Origin: Candidatus Sumerlaeia bacterium
GTDB lineage: Bacteria > Sumerlaeota > Sumerlaeia > JADFCW01
Reading direction: 5' to 3'
NCBI GenBank assembly: GCA_026415575.1
Contig: JAOAGV010000003.1
Location: 1-64,000, forward strand
Length of the DNA stretch: 64,000 nt
Part shown: positions 48,809 to 58,128 of the stretch, piece by piece
Layout: each line of letters begins with the position of its first letter
Position numbering within the stretch: position 1 is the first letter of the stretch
Position numbers and translations under genes: made by a program
The notes under the pieces: model-generated
What the model was told of the DNA's origin: nothing
Databases searched by the model: none
Seen by the model: only the letters and a program-made list of their open reading frames with translations

Positions 48809-49474
48809 ATGAAAACGCACCGGGAACAAGGATTCACCCTGATCGAGCTGCTGATTGTCGTGGCGATCATCGCCATTCTGGCGGCGATCGCCATCCCGAA
48901 CTTTCTGGAGGCGCAGGTGCGCGCCAAGGTTTCGCGCGCCAAGTCGGACATGCGCTCGATCGCCACAGCCCAGGAAGCCTATATGGTGGACTGGAACTCC
49001 TATACGTATAAGGACGCCGGGGACAACATGCAGCAGCCGACCTATATCGAAGGGCTGAAGTTCCTGACCTCGCCGATTGCGTATATTACGTCGCTTCCGC
49101 ATGATTCCTTCGGCGGCTACAAGGACTCGCCCGGCTGGATGAAACCGATGTTCGAGTTTGGCTCCGGATCGGCCACCGAAAAAGTCTCGAGCGGACCGCC
49201 CGACAATCCCAACCGGCTCGGTATGCCCGCCGATACGTTCCTCATCCGGTCGGTTGGCCCCGACGCGGTGGATAACACGAACATCAACTCGTATCCGTGG
49301 CCGCCGACGCGCAGTCCGGAAGGCTTGATGAACCAGACGGGGGTCAACGCGGTGCTGTCGCAACTGTACGACCCGACCAACGGAACGGTCAGCTTTGGCG
49401 ACATTTACCGTGTGGGAGGCGTGAAGCCCGAAGGTCCGCAGTTCGACGTGCTGTTTGCCGCTGCGTCCAAGTAA
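48809..49474 (+). CDS. Type II secretion-type pseudopilin with prepilin N-terminal motif
   Basis: EQGFTLIELLIVVAIIAILAAIAIPNFLEAQVRAKVSRAKSDMRSIATAQEAY. Confidence 0.93.
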   Translation: MKTHREQGFTLIELLIVVAIIAILAAIAIPNFLEAQVRAKVSRAKSDMRSIATAQEAYMVDWNSYTYKDAGDNMQQPTYIEGLKFLTSPIAYITSLPHDSFGGYKDSPGWMKPMFEFGSGSATEKVSSGPPDNPNRLGMPADTFLIRSVGPDAVDNTNINSYPWPPTRSPEGLMNQTGVNAVLSQLYDPTNGTVSFGDIYRVGGVKPEGPQFDVLFAAASK

Positions 49475-49622
49475 CCGCGTTTCGTTCGGCTGGACGCGGA
49501 TTCGGCGCATTCTTTATTGGAGAGAGGAGGAACGGACGATTGTTTTTCCTTCTCAGGAATCATGGCAAGCCAAGGAAAGGCTGGTTCCTGAGTCATTTTA
49601 CATCATCCCACGAGGTGCAATC

Positions 49623-51818
49623 ATGAAAGGAAAGTGCATTCTGGCAGTTTTGGTTGTGTCCCTTTCGGCCCAGACGCTGTGGGCGCAACCCAAGCGGGTG
49701 ATATTCATCCGCAACACCGGCGCCTCCGACTACGCGACAGCCGACGTGAACATTATCCGCGCGATTGCCACGTCCGGCTACGTCCGCTACGAGGGCTTTG
49801 GCATCCTTGGTCTTGGTTGGACGGTCACCGAGGTGCAAGAGCGAACGGATCAGCAGACATATACGGCTGCGGACACCGATTTGATTTTTGTCTCTCAGAC
49901 TATCTCGTCGGGCAATATTGAGGATCATTCGGACGATCCGGTCGGTGTAATCATGACCGAGCAGGCGCTTTACGATGACGACACCGGCAACAACTGGGCG
50001 GGGCGTCCCCGGTCGGAAATGAGTTTGTCGGACGGTGCGGCGCAAATTAACCCGATGACCCATGTCCGAATTGTGGACAACACCCATCCGATTACCAGCA
50101 TCTTCACGTCCGGCACAACAATACAGCTATTTGAGAACCGTCCGCCCAATCCGCCCCCCCAAGGCGGTGTGTCCGTTTTGCCTCTCGGCGCTGGTGTGCG
50201 GCGTCTGGCGGCGCTTTCGGCCACAGACAACCGGTTCCCGTTGGTTGCCGCCGATACCGGTGCGGCGCTTCGGCCGCGTGTGGGGACGGCACCGGCCCGC
50301 CGCGTCAACCTCGGCTACCACAACAACGCCATGGACTTTCCCACCAGCGCAGGCGTGGTGTTGTTGCTTCGCACCTGTCAGTGGGCGGCGGGTGTGACGC
50401 CGACGGTGGACTTTTCATCGGTGCAAATGGCTGCCGTGGCCTCGGCCACGCGTGCTTTCGGCTCGCCCTTCTACCAGATCGGCGATGTAACAACCGCCAC
50501 CATTACCATAGTGCACCGCGCCAACAGCAACCCCTTGATAGTCCGCGAAGTGATCCCCTCGGGCTGGACGGCGTCGGATATCAGCCATGGCGGCACGTTC
50601 AATGCCAGCACGGGTGAAATCACCTGGAACCTCAATTTTACGGGAACCACCGTGCTGCGGTATTCATTCCTGCCCAAGGCCAACGTCAACACCTCGTCGC
50701 AGTTCTCGGGCACAACGACGGACGCGGCTGGCTTTGTCACGCAGATCATGGGTACGGTGAATCTGAACGAATTCGACGCGAAGCCAATTATTTATGTAAA
50801 ATTCGTGTCGTCCACGCCGCGGTATGATGACGTGGCGCGCAATGTGCTCGGAACGGTGGGCTACACCAGCGGCTCGATCAGCGTCAAGGGCTTGGGCTAT
50901 CCGATCTGGACGCTGACGGAAAACGATGCGGAAGAGGCCACGTCGTTCACGACCAACCACGGCGTGCTTCTGTTCATCTCGCACTCGGTCGGCACCGAAG
51001 CTAACATCGCGTATCACACCAAGGACAATATCCCGATTCTGATGACCAAGTCGGGAATGTTCAACAACACCGCCCCGCCAATGAGTGACATGTATTTCTG
51101 CACGGGCACGAGCAGTGCGGCCGGGGCGATGGGTTTCAACATCGTCGCCACGACACACCCGATCACCTCGATCTTTCCGCTTGGATTCCTGCAGCTGTGG
51201 CGCGGCGGCGCGTCGGCGCCGGTCATCGGGGCGGGAACCGGCACGTTCGGCTCGTCGGTGATCAAGCTGGCGGGCTATCCGGTCACGCCGTTGAATCCCA
51301 ACCCGACGTCGGTCACCTTGGCTGTGGCGGAAGCGGGCGAAAGCGGCTTCATGACTCCGGCGGCTGCGCAGCCCTATGTCAGCCCCAAGCGCCGGGCCAT
51401 TCTCGGCTATCAGGAGTTCACGCTGGATAACCCGACAGCCAACGGCATCTACTTGCTGCAACGCACCGCCCAGTGGTTGATCGGCGACAACGTGACGGCG
51501 GGCGCCAATGCACCGGCGGCACCGACCAACCTGACGTCGGTCCAGTCGGGCATTTCCGTTCAATTGAACTGGCAGACCGTGGCCAACGCCAACGGCTATG
51601 CAATCCAGCGCAAGGTGGGCGACACCGGCACGTATCAGGACATTGGCAAGGTGCGCTACAACACGCCGACGTTCATGGATTCGGGCGTGGGAATTGGCAA
51701 GACCTACTACTATCGCGTCCGGGCATTCAACGTGACGGGCGAAAGCGGCTACTCGAACGAGACCAGCATCACGTTCCAGCCGAGCCTGAACGTGCAGCGG
51801 TGGGAGCATTACCGCTAA
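49623..51818 (+). CDS. Large secreted protein with FnIII domain and C-terminal RWEHY motif
   Basis: Signal peptide MKGKCILAVLVVSLSAQTLWA; FnIII near the C-terminus; ends QPSLNVQRWEHYR*. Confidence 0.85.
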   Translation: MKGKCILAVLVVSLSAQTLWAQPKRVIFIRNTGASDYATADVNIIRAIATSGYVRYEGFGILGLGWTVTEVQERTDQQTYTAADTDLIFVSQTISSGNIEDHSDDPVGVIMTEQALYDDDTGNNWAGRPRSEMSLSDGAAQINPMTHVRIVDNTHPITSIFTSGTTIQLFENRPPNPPPQGGVSVLPLGAGVRRLAALSATDNRFPLVAADTGAALRPRVGTAPARRVNLGYHNNAMDFPTSAGVVLLLRTCQWAAGVTPTVDFSSVQMAAVASATRAFGSPFYQIGDVTTATITIVHRANSNPLIVREVIPSGWTASDISHGGTFNASTGEITWNLNFTGTTVLRYSFLPKANVNTSSQFSGTTTDAAGFVTQIMGTVNLNEFDAKPIIYVKFVSSTPRYDDVARNVLGTVGYTSGSISVKGLGYPIWTLTENDAEEATSFTTNHGVLLFISHSVGTEANIAYHTKDNIPILMTKSGMFNNTAPPMSDMYFCTGTSSAAGAMGFNIVATTHPITSIFPLGFLQLWRGGASAPVIGAGTGTFGSSVIKLAGYPVTPLNPNPTSVTLAVAEAGESGFMTPAAAQPYVSPKRRAILGYQEFTLDNPTANGIYLLQRTAQWLIGDNVTAGANAPAAPTNLTSVQSGISVQLNWQTVANANGYAIQRKVGDTGTYQDIGKVRYNTPTFMDSGVGIGKTYYYRVRAFNVTGESGYSNETSITFQPSLNVQRWEHYR

Positions 51819-51846
51819 ACTGTTGCACATTTCGCCAATGATGTAG

Positions 51847-51890
51847 CCCCGGCCGGGCGGTTCTTCCTTCCGGCCGGGGTTTCTTTTTTC
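51847..51890 (+). terminator. Rho-independent terminator
   Basis: CCCCGGCCGG...CCGGCCGGGG followed by TTTCTTTTTT. Confidence 0.85.
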
Positions 51891-52012
51891 TGCTTATAGG
51901 TTCGGGGAAAGGGGCCCTCCGCATTTTTGCTTGTCATTGCGTCCCAATGCCCTCATAAACATTTCAAGAATGCGCGGGACGCTCGTGCGCCTGAAGTGGT
52001 TGTTGCAGCCGT

Positions 52013-54382
52013 ATGCAAGAAGAAAGACATCCTGCCAAGTTCGCTTCCTGTTGGCTCATACTCAGGACCTTTGTTGTTCTCTTGCTGCTCACGCCGATGC
52101 CGGCTGCGGCATCGGTCGTTATCAACGAAATCATGTATCATCCGCCGGACGACGATGAGAGCAAAGAGTATATCGAGTTACACAATACCGGTGCGACGAC
52201 CGTTTCTCTGGCCGGCTGGTCGTTGGCCGATGCTGTGACCTATACCTTCCCTGTCGGCCAGACATTGCAGCCCGGTGGCTATCTGGTCGTGGCGAAATCC
52301 ATTGCCTCGTTTCATGCCCGCTATCCGGCCAGCACGGCCACGGTGATTGGCAATTACGGCGGGCAGCTGTCCAACGGCGGGGAAACGATTCTCTTATATG
52401 ATACCTCGGCAACCTTGGTGGACCGGGTGGCCTACGATGACGCCGGCTACTGGCCCGAAGCAGCCGACGGCGGTGGTGCGTCGCTTGAGCTGATTCATCC
52501 GGGGCTGGACAACAATGTGGCCCACAGCTGGGCGGCCAGCAGTCCGTCCGAAACGCCGGGATTTCGTAATTCCTGCTATGCGGCCAACCCTCCGCCATTT
52601 TTGGTATTTCCCCGCCACAGCCCGGCGGTCCCGCGTCCCAGTGATCCGATTACCGTGACCGTCCGGGCTTACGACAATTCTGCTGTAGTCTGGGTGGAAT
52701 GTTCCTACAAAGATGAGGCCACGTCGCCGCCCTTTACCCAACGGGCGATGCTCGACGACGGGCTGCACGGTGATGGCGCGGCAGGCGACGGCGTCTATGG
52801 CACAACGCTTCCGCCCCAGCCCCAAGGCCGCATCCTTGAGTTTTACATGCGGGCATTTGACGACACCCTTCAAGCGCGGGCGATTCCCCCGTCCGCCCCT
52901 GCGGCCAACTTTCTTCTTCAGGTGGACGGGCAGGCTGTGATGACGACCTCGCCGGTGTATCGAATTATCATGAAGGCGGCCGACCATGCCACCTTGCACG
53001 ATCCGGTCAACCGGCTGAGCAACGTGCTGCGGAATGCGACCTTTATCTGCGGCGACGAGATTTACTACACCGTCGGCGTGCGGCTGCGCGGCAAGGGGTC
53101 GCGCAGCGCCGCCCGAAAGTCCTACCGCGTTCAGTTCACGCCGCAAGAGCCGTATCACGGCATTGAAAACATGAACCTCAACGCGCAGTGGATTCGCTGC
53201 CAGTTCCTCGACATGGATCTCATGCGCCGCGCGGGCATACCGGCACCGGCAACCCAATATGCCTACCTCATCTTCAAGTATCAGGACAAGAACACCTACT
53301 ATCTTTACGACGGCGTCCCGTCGGGTGAACCCAACCTGCTCATGATGGGCTGGCGCATTCAGATGCAGGACATCAACAAGGACTTTCTGCGCCAGTGGTT
53401 TCCCGGCCGCTTCGACGGCAACCTGTATCGCGGCGTGTATGTTTCGGCGACCGAGCAGGCCGACCTGACCTACTACGGCCCCGACAAGAACCGCTATCGG
53501 CGCGCGTATGAGAAGCACACCAACGAAGCCGCTGATGATTTCTCCGATGTCATTCGCCTCTGCGATGTGTTCACCAATACGCCGGATACGTCCTTCACGG
53601 CGGCCATGCATCAATATATCAACCACGAGGAGTGGTTGCGGTTTTGGGCATGTCTGGCGATGATGAACATCGAGGAGACGGACATCTACAATACGCGCGG
53701 CGACGACTACTACATGTACTTTGAGCCGAACGGCACATCCCTTCCGCGTCCGGTTCTGTTGCCGTGGGATCTTGATTCGGCGAATCTGCATCCAACCCAG
53801 ACGATCTTTGCCTGCACGCTGCCGCGCGTGCAGCGTTTCATCGAAAACCCCGACTTTACGCCCAAGTATTTTTACTATATTCAAGAAATGCTGGACCATC
53901 ATTATCGCCTCGACATCATGCTGCCGCTGATTCAATCGGTGGCACCCTACTACGGTTTCGAGACCTCGCCGGCATCCGGCGTGGCGCGCGATACGCTCAC
54001 GATCCCGCAACTGACCAGCTATGTCACGGCGCGGATTGCTTATCTGGAGAGCGTAATCTCGCGCCAGCTGACCGTGCAGGTCTCCGGCGCACAGAAGATC
54101 GGCAATTTATATGTTGCCGCGCAGCCGACGGTTCAGCTAAGCGGCCGCGGCTTGACGGCGCTGACCCGCCGCGTGCGGGTTAACGGCCACAACGCCGGCT
54201 ATCAGTCGCTGACAGGCAATTGGGGCAGCTATACCCTTTCCTTGCAGCCGGGCTTGAACACGGTGGTCGTGGATTGTTTGACCACAGCGGGTGCCGTGGC
54301 CACCAGCCGGACGCTTCAGATTGTCTATGACACGTCCCCCAGCGCTGCCGTCCATCGCTGGCAGCAGTATCCGCCGGAATGA
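52013..54382 (+). CDS. Secreted lamin-tail-domain + CotH-like kinase protein with C-terminal RWQQY motif
   Basis: SVVINEIMYHPPDDDESKEYIELHNTGATTVSLAGWSL (LTD); GVRLRGKGSRSAARKSYRVQF... (CotH); ends AAVHRWQQYPPE*. Confidence 0.88.
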   Translation: MQEERHPAKFASCWLILRTFVVLLLLTPMPAAASVVINEIMYHPPDDDESKEYIELHNTGATTVSLAGWSLADAVTYTFPVGQTLQPGGYLVVAKSIASFHARYPASTATVIGNYGGQLSNGGETILLYDTSATLVDRVAYDDAGYWPEAADGGGASLELIHPGLDNNVAHSWAASSPSETPGFRNSCYAANPPPFLVFPRHSPAVPRPSDPITVTVRAYDNSAVVWVECSYKDEATSPPFTQRAMLDDGLHGDGAAGDGVYGTTLPPQPQGRILEFYMRAFDDTLQARAIPPSAPAANFLLQVDGQAVMTTSPVYRIIMKAADHATLHDPVNRLSNVLRNATFICGDEIYYTVGVRLRGKGSRSAARKSYRVQFTPQEPYHGIENMNLNAQWIRCQFLDMDLMRRAGIPAPATQYAYLIFKYQDKNTYYLYDGVPSGEPNLLMMGWRIQMQDINKDFLRQWFPGRFDGNLYRGVYVSATEQADLTYYGPDKNRYRRAYEKHTNEAADDFSDVIRLCDVFTNTPDTSFTAAMHQYINHEEWLRFWACLAMMNIEETDIYNTRGDDYYMYFEPNGTSLPRPVLLPWDLDSANLHPTQTIFACTLPRVQRFIENPDFTPKYFYYIQEMLDHHYRLDIMLPLIQSVAPYYGFETSPASGVARDTLTIPQLTSYVTARIAYLESVISRQLTVQVSGAQKIGNLYVAAQPTVQLSGRGLTALTRRVRVNGHNAGYQSLTGNWGSYTLSLQPGLNTVVVDCLTTAGAVATSRTLQIVYDTSPSAAVHRWQQYPPE

Positions 54383-54573
54383 CCGTGTTGGCCCTTGACG
54401 GCAAAGCAGGAAAGGTCTCGCCATGTGTCGAGGCGCACAGGCTGATTTGAGCCTTGACACTTTTGCGGGCGGATTTCTAGCGTTCGCCTACATCCGTTTT
54501 GCTTCGCAAGAACGGCGAAGGGCCGAAAACGGAAGATTTCAGCACACCATTTCATTGCAGAAAGGACGCCTCG

Positions 54574-54927
54574 ATGAGTTTGAAAGCGCTGATTATCCAC
54601 AGCGACGACAACGTAGCGAACTTGATCGGACCCGGCGAAAAGGGCCAGTCGGTGGTCTGCACCACCGAGGGGACATCGCAGCGGCTGACCATCCGGCTGC
54701 TGGAGGATGTTCCCCCGAACCACAAATTTGCCGTCCGCGACATCAAGGCCGGCGATGCGGTCATTAAGTATGGTCTGAATATCGGCCGCGCCTCGTGCGA
54801 CATTCGGAAGGGCCAGTATGTTCACGTCCACAACATTGAGTCGAATCGCGGCCGCGGCGACTTGTCCGGAAAAACCCAGGCCGCGTGTGGCTCCCCTCGG
54901 CGGCAGAAAAAGACGGCAAAGTCCTAA
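54574..54927 (+). CDS. UxaA-family hydrolase, small SAF-domain subunit
   Basis: SLKALIIHSDDNVANLIGPGEKGQSVVC...NHKFAVRDIKAGDAVIKYGLNIGRASCDIRKGQYVHVHNIESNRGRGDL. Confidence 0.88.
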   Translation: MSLKALIIHSDDNVANLIGPGEKGQSVVCTTEGTSQRLTIRLLEDVPPNHKFAVRDIKAGDAVIKYGLNIGRASCDIRKGQYVHVHNIESNRGRGDLSGKTQAACGSPRRQKKTAKS

Positions 54928-54951
54928 TGTGGCCTTCGCCCAGAACCAAAG

Positions 54952-54979
54952 AGGTTAGAGGCAAGAGGTTAGAAATTAG
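54952..54979. repeat. Period-7 iterated repeat (aggttag)n
   Basis: aggttag/aggcaag/aggttag/aaattag. Confidence 0.65.
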
Positions 54980-55067
54980 AAAATGTTTTCGCAAACGGGA
55001 TAGATGTATAGATGAAATTACCAAAACTTCCCGATGAACATTATTTATCCCCTTCAGGAGGAATAAC

Positions 55068-56237
55068 GTGAGAGATTACTTTTACGGCTATCCCCGGCCC
55101 GACGGCCAGGTGGGCATCCGCAACTATGTGCTTATGCTTAGCGGCACACTTTACGCCAACCCCACGTGTGAACGCGTGGCCTACATGGTTCAGAACACCA
55201 TTCCGATTGTCCATCCTCTGGGCCGCTGTCAGATTGCACCCGATCTGGCACAAACCAAACGCACTCTGGTCGGCCACGGACTGAATCCGAACGCTGGAGC
55301 GGTGATTGTGGTGGACCATTTCAAGGAGCAGGGCTGCACGGCCGACGAAATCGCGCACGAAATTGCCAAGAGCGGCAAACCCGTCGAAGTGGTGAACATC
55401 CGGCGGGAGGGCGGTGCCGTCAATGCACTGGCGCATGCACTGCGCGCGGCAGTCGAGTTTCAGCGCAAGATCAGCGGCCAGCAGCGCGAGCGTGTGCCGC
55501 TGAGCAAATTGATTTACGGGATCAATTGCGGCACGAGCGACGTGACCAGCGGCTTGTCGGCCAACCGCTGCGTGGGCTGGGTGGCCGACCGCATTGTCGA
55601 GGCCGGCGGCCGCGCACTGGTGGCCGAAACGACGGAGATGATGGGCGGCGAAGCCCTGATTCGTGCCAAGGCCAAGACGCCGGAAATCGCGCAGAAGATT
55701 CTCGACATGATTGACCGCATGGAACAAAGCATCCTTGCCTGCGGCGTGGACGTGCGCGGCAGCCAGCCGACGGGCGACAACATCGCCGGGGGCCTTTCGA
55801 CCATCGAGGAAAAGGCTATCGGTGCCATGCAAAAATGGGGAACCAAGACCATCGTCGGCGCCGTCGGCTATGCCGAACCCATCGGCCCGGAACCGGGGGT
55901 GTGGGTTATGGACACGCCCGGCCACGGCGGCGAGAGCATCACGGGCATCTGTGCAGCCGGCGCGCAGGTGATGAGCTTTGCCACCGGCGGCGGCCACACC
56001 ATCAACCACCCGCTCATGATCACCATGCGTCTGACCGGCAATCGCGAGTCGTGGAAGAAAATGGGCGATACCATGGAGGTGGATGTGTCGGACATGTTCC
56101 GGGGTACGCCGCTGGACAAGGCGGGCGAGCGGTTGTTCAACGAAGTCCTCGACATCTGCAACGGCAAGATGACCAAAGCCGAGGCGATGCGCGAGTTCAA
56201 CGGCTTTGCCATCAACCGCTGCGGCCCCAGCGTGTAA
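55068..56237 (+). CDS. UxaA-family hydrolase, large subunit (altronate dehydratase-like)
   Basis: YFYGYPRPDGQVGIRNYVLMLSGTLYANPTCERVA...INCGTSDVTSGLSANRCVGWVADRIVEAGGRALVAETTEMMGGE. Confidence 0.92.
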   Translation: MRDYFYGYPRPDGQVGIRNYVLMLSGTLYANPTCERVAYMVQNTIPIVHPLGRCQIAPDLAQTKRTLVGHGLNPNAGAVIVVDHFKEQGCTADEIAHEIAKSGKPVEVVNIRREGGAVNALAHALRAAVEFQRKISGQQRERVPLSKLIYGINCGTSDVTSGLSANRCVGWVADRIVEAGGRALVAETTEMMGGEALIRAKAKTPEIAQKILDMIDRMEQSILACGVDVRGSQPTGDNIAGGLSTIEEKAIGAMQKWGTKTIVGAVGYAEPIGPEPGVWVMDTPGHGGESITGICAAGAQVMSFATGGGHTINHPLMITMRLTGNRESWKKMGDTMEVDVSDMFRGTPLDKAGERLFNEVLDICNGKMTKAEAMREFNGFAINRCGPSV

Positions 56238-56244
56238 AACGGGA

Positions 56245-56910
56245 ATGCTTCGTGTGCCGCCGAACCGATTCTCAGGCCAACCGCGCGAAAGTCCGCCCCG
56301 TGCGGCGAAGCGGCTCCGTTCTCTGCCCACATTCGAGGCATGTTTGCACGAAATCGAAGCGGCCGAGGAGGGCTGCGGCTGGCTGTCAGCGTGCGAGGAG
56401 GCCGGGCGGTTTTTGTTGCTTAGCCGGGAACTGATCGCAGCCTTGAGCGGTCTGCTTCGCTCATTGACCCCCGGCCGGATTCTCGAAGTCTGCGCCGGCC
56501 GCGGCGAACTGGCGGAGGCGCTGGCCGCAACGGGAGTGCATATTGTAGCGACGGATAGCCACGTCAGCGGCAGCTCTGCGCGCAGGCAGAGAACGGTGGT
56601 CAGACTGTCGGCCTCAGAGGCTCTTCGGCGCTATCGGCCTGCGGTGGTTCTGGGAGCGTTCGTGCCGTTTGATTCCGGCGTGGATGCCGCGGTCATGGCG
56701 TGCGATTCAGTTCTGCATTATGTGGTGCTTGGCGCGCGGGTCGGCGGACTGCTGGGTTCCGCGATGCTCTGGCAGAACCCCAACTGGGGTGCGGAACCGA
56801 TGCCTGAAATCAGCCGCTGGATGCTGACGCGGCATGACGTGTGGCTGGGCGGAGCGGAGCGAAAAATCCTGCAGCATGGCGAGGCGTGGGTGTTTCGACG
56901 CGCGCAGTGA
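56245..56910 (+). CDS. Predicted SAM-dependent methyltransferase-like protein
   Basis: LTPGRILEVCAGRGELAEALAATGVHIVATDSHV motif I-like; divergent remainder. Confidence 0.6.
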   Translation: MLRVPPNRFSGQPRESPPRAAKRLRSLPTFEACLHEIEAAEEGCGWLSACEEAGRFLLLSRELIAALSGLLRSLTPGRILEVCAGRGELAEALAATGVHIVATDSHVSGSSARRQRTVVRLSASEALRRYRPAVVLGAFVPFDSGVDAAVMACDSVLHYVVLGARVGGLLGSAMLWQNPNWGAEPMPEISRWMLTRHDVWLGGAERKILQHGEAWVFRRAQ

Positions 56911-56976
56911 GGAAGCCAAAAGAAGTGGACGAAGTGAAATGGACGGGATGAACCCTATCTGGAGAAAGGTTTTTCA

Positions 56977-58038
56977 ATGGCTCGGTATTCAGCAGACGAA
57001 GTGAAACAGTTGGCGGCCGACATCGCCGTTGCGGCGGGCGTCGCGCGGAGCGATGCGGAAATTCTCGCCGGCGCATTGATTGACGCCGATCTGCACGGCG
57101 TCTCGACTCACGGGGTCTCGCGCCTGAACATCTACATCCGCCGCATCCAGAAGAAATTGATTGATCCGACCGCCGACCTTGTGGTGAACCGCCGACGTCC
57201 GGCCGTTCTTGAAGTGGACGCCAACAATGGTCTCGGCCAGGTGCAGGCCGTCAAAACCCTGCGGCTTCTCGAGCCTCTGGCGCGCGAATACGGCGTGGCC
57301 GCAGCCACGATTCGGCGTTCGCAGCACTTCGGCGCCCTCTCCTTCTACTGCAACTGGGCGGCCGCACGCGACATGATTCTCCTGGCCATGACCAGCTGCG
57401 AGCCGGCGCTGTCGCCCGAAGGCGCCTGCGAGGGGTTCTTTGGCACCAACCCCATTGCCGCTTCGTTTCCCACGGGCAAAGGCTTTCCGATCAAGGTTGA
57501 TCTGGCCACCTCGATTGTGGCGCGGGGCAACATCATCGCGGCGCACAAGGCCGGCCGCCCCATTCCCGAAGGCTGGGCGCTGGATCCCGACGGCAACCCC
57601 ACCACCGACGCAGCGGCCGCACTGGCCGGCACCGTTCTGGCCATGGCTGGCCACAAAGGCGCGGCTTTGGCCCTGATGGTCGAGATGTTTTCGAGCGTGC
57701 TGTCGGGCGCAGCCATTGGCAACGAAATCGGTTCGATGTACAAGCACATGGACCGCGAACAGAACGTCGGCCATTTCTTCTGCTTGATGGACATCGCAGC
57801 GTTTATAGACCCCGCCGTCTTCCGCCAGCGGACCGACAGAATGATTGATCGCATCAAGGCGTGCCGCCGCAGGCCGGGCGTCGAGGAAATTCTGGTTCCG
57901 GGCGAGCGGTCGCATCGGAAAGCATTGGAAAACCGAACCAAAGGGATTCCTATTGGCGATGAGACGGTGGCTGAATTGAAACTGCTGTGTCAGGAATTCG
58001 GAATTCCATTTGCGGTGCAAACTTTGGATGGGGTTTGA
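56977..58038 (+). CDS. Malate/L-lactate dehydrogenase-like (Ldh family) oxidoreductase
   Basis: LIDADLHGVSTHGVSRLNIYIRRIQKKLIDP...VLEVDANNGLGQVQAVKTL...RRSQHFGALSFYCNWAAARDMILLAMT. Confidence 0.92.
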   Translation: MARYSADEVKQLAADIAVAAGVARSDAEILAGALIDADLHGVSTHGVSRLNIYIRRIQKKLIDPTADLVVNRRRPAVLEVDANNGLGQVQAVKTLRLLEPLAREYGVAAATIRRSQHFGALSFYCNWAAARDMILLAMTSCEPALSPEGACEGFFGTNPIAASFPTGKGFPIKVDLATSIVARGNIIAAHKAGRPIPEGWALDPDGNPTTDAAAALAGTVLAMAGHKGAALALMVEMFSSVLSGAAIGNEIGSMYKHMDREQNVGHFFCLMDIAAFIDPAVFRQRTDRMIDRIKACRRRPGVEEILVPGERSHRKALENRTKGIPIGDETVAELKLLCQEFGIPFAVQTLDGV

Positions 58039-58054
58039 CAGCAAACGGAAGGTT

Positions 58055-58089
58055 GAACTGCGGACGGCAGACGGCAGTTTGAACTACGG
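58055..58089. repeat. Period-7 iterated repeat (gaactgc/ggacggc/agacggc/agtttga/actacgg)
   Basis: Read directly in the intergenic gap before the radical SAM gene. Confidence 0.55.
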
Positions 58090-58128
58090 GCATGCGGTGT
58101 TCTGCTGCGGCTGGAAATCGAAGGATTT

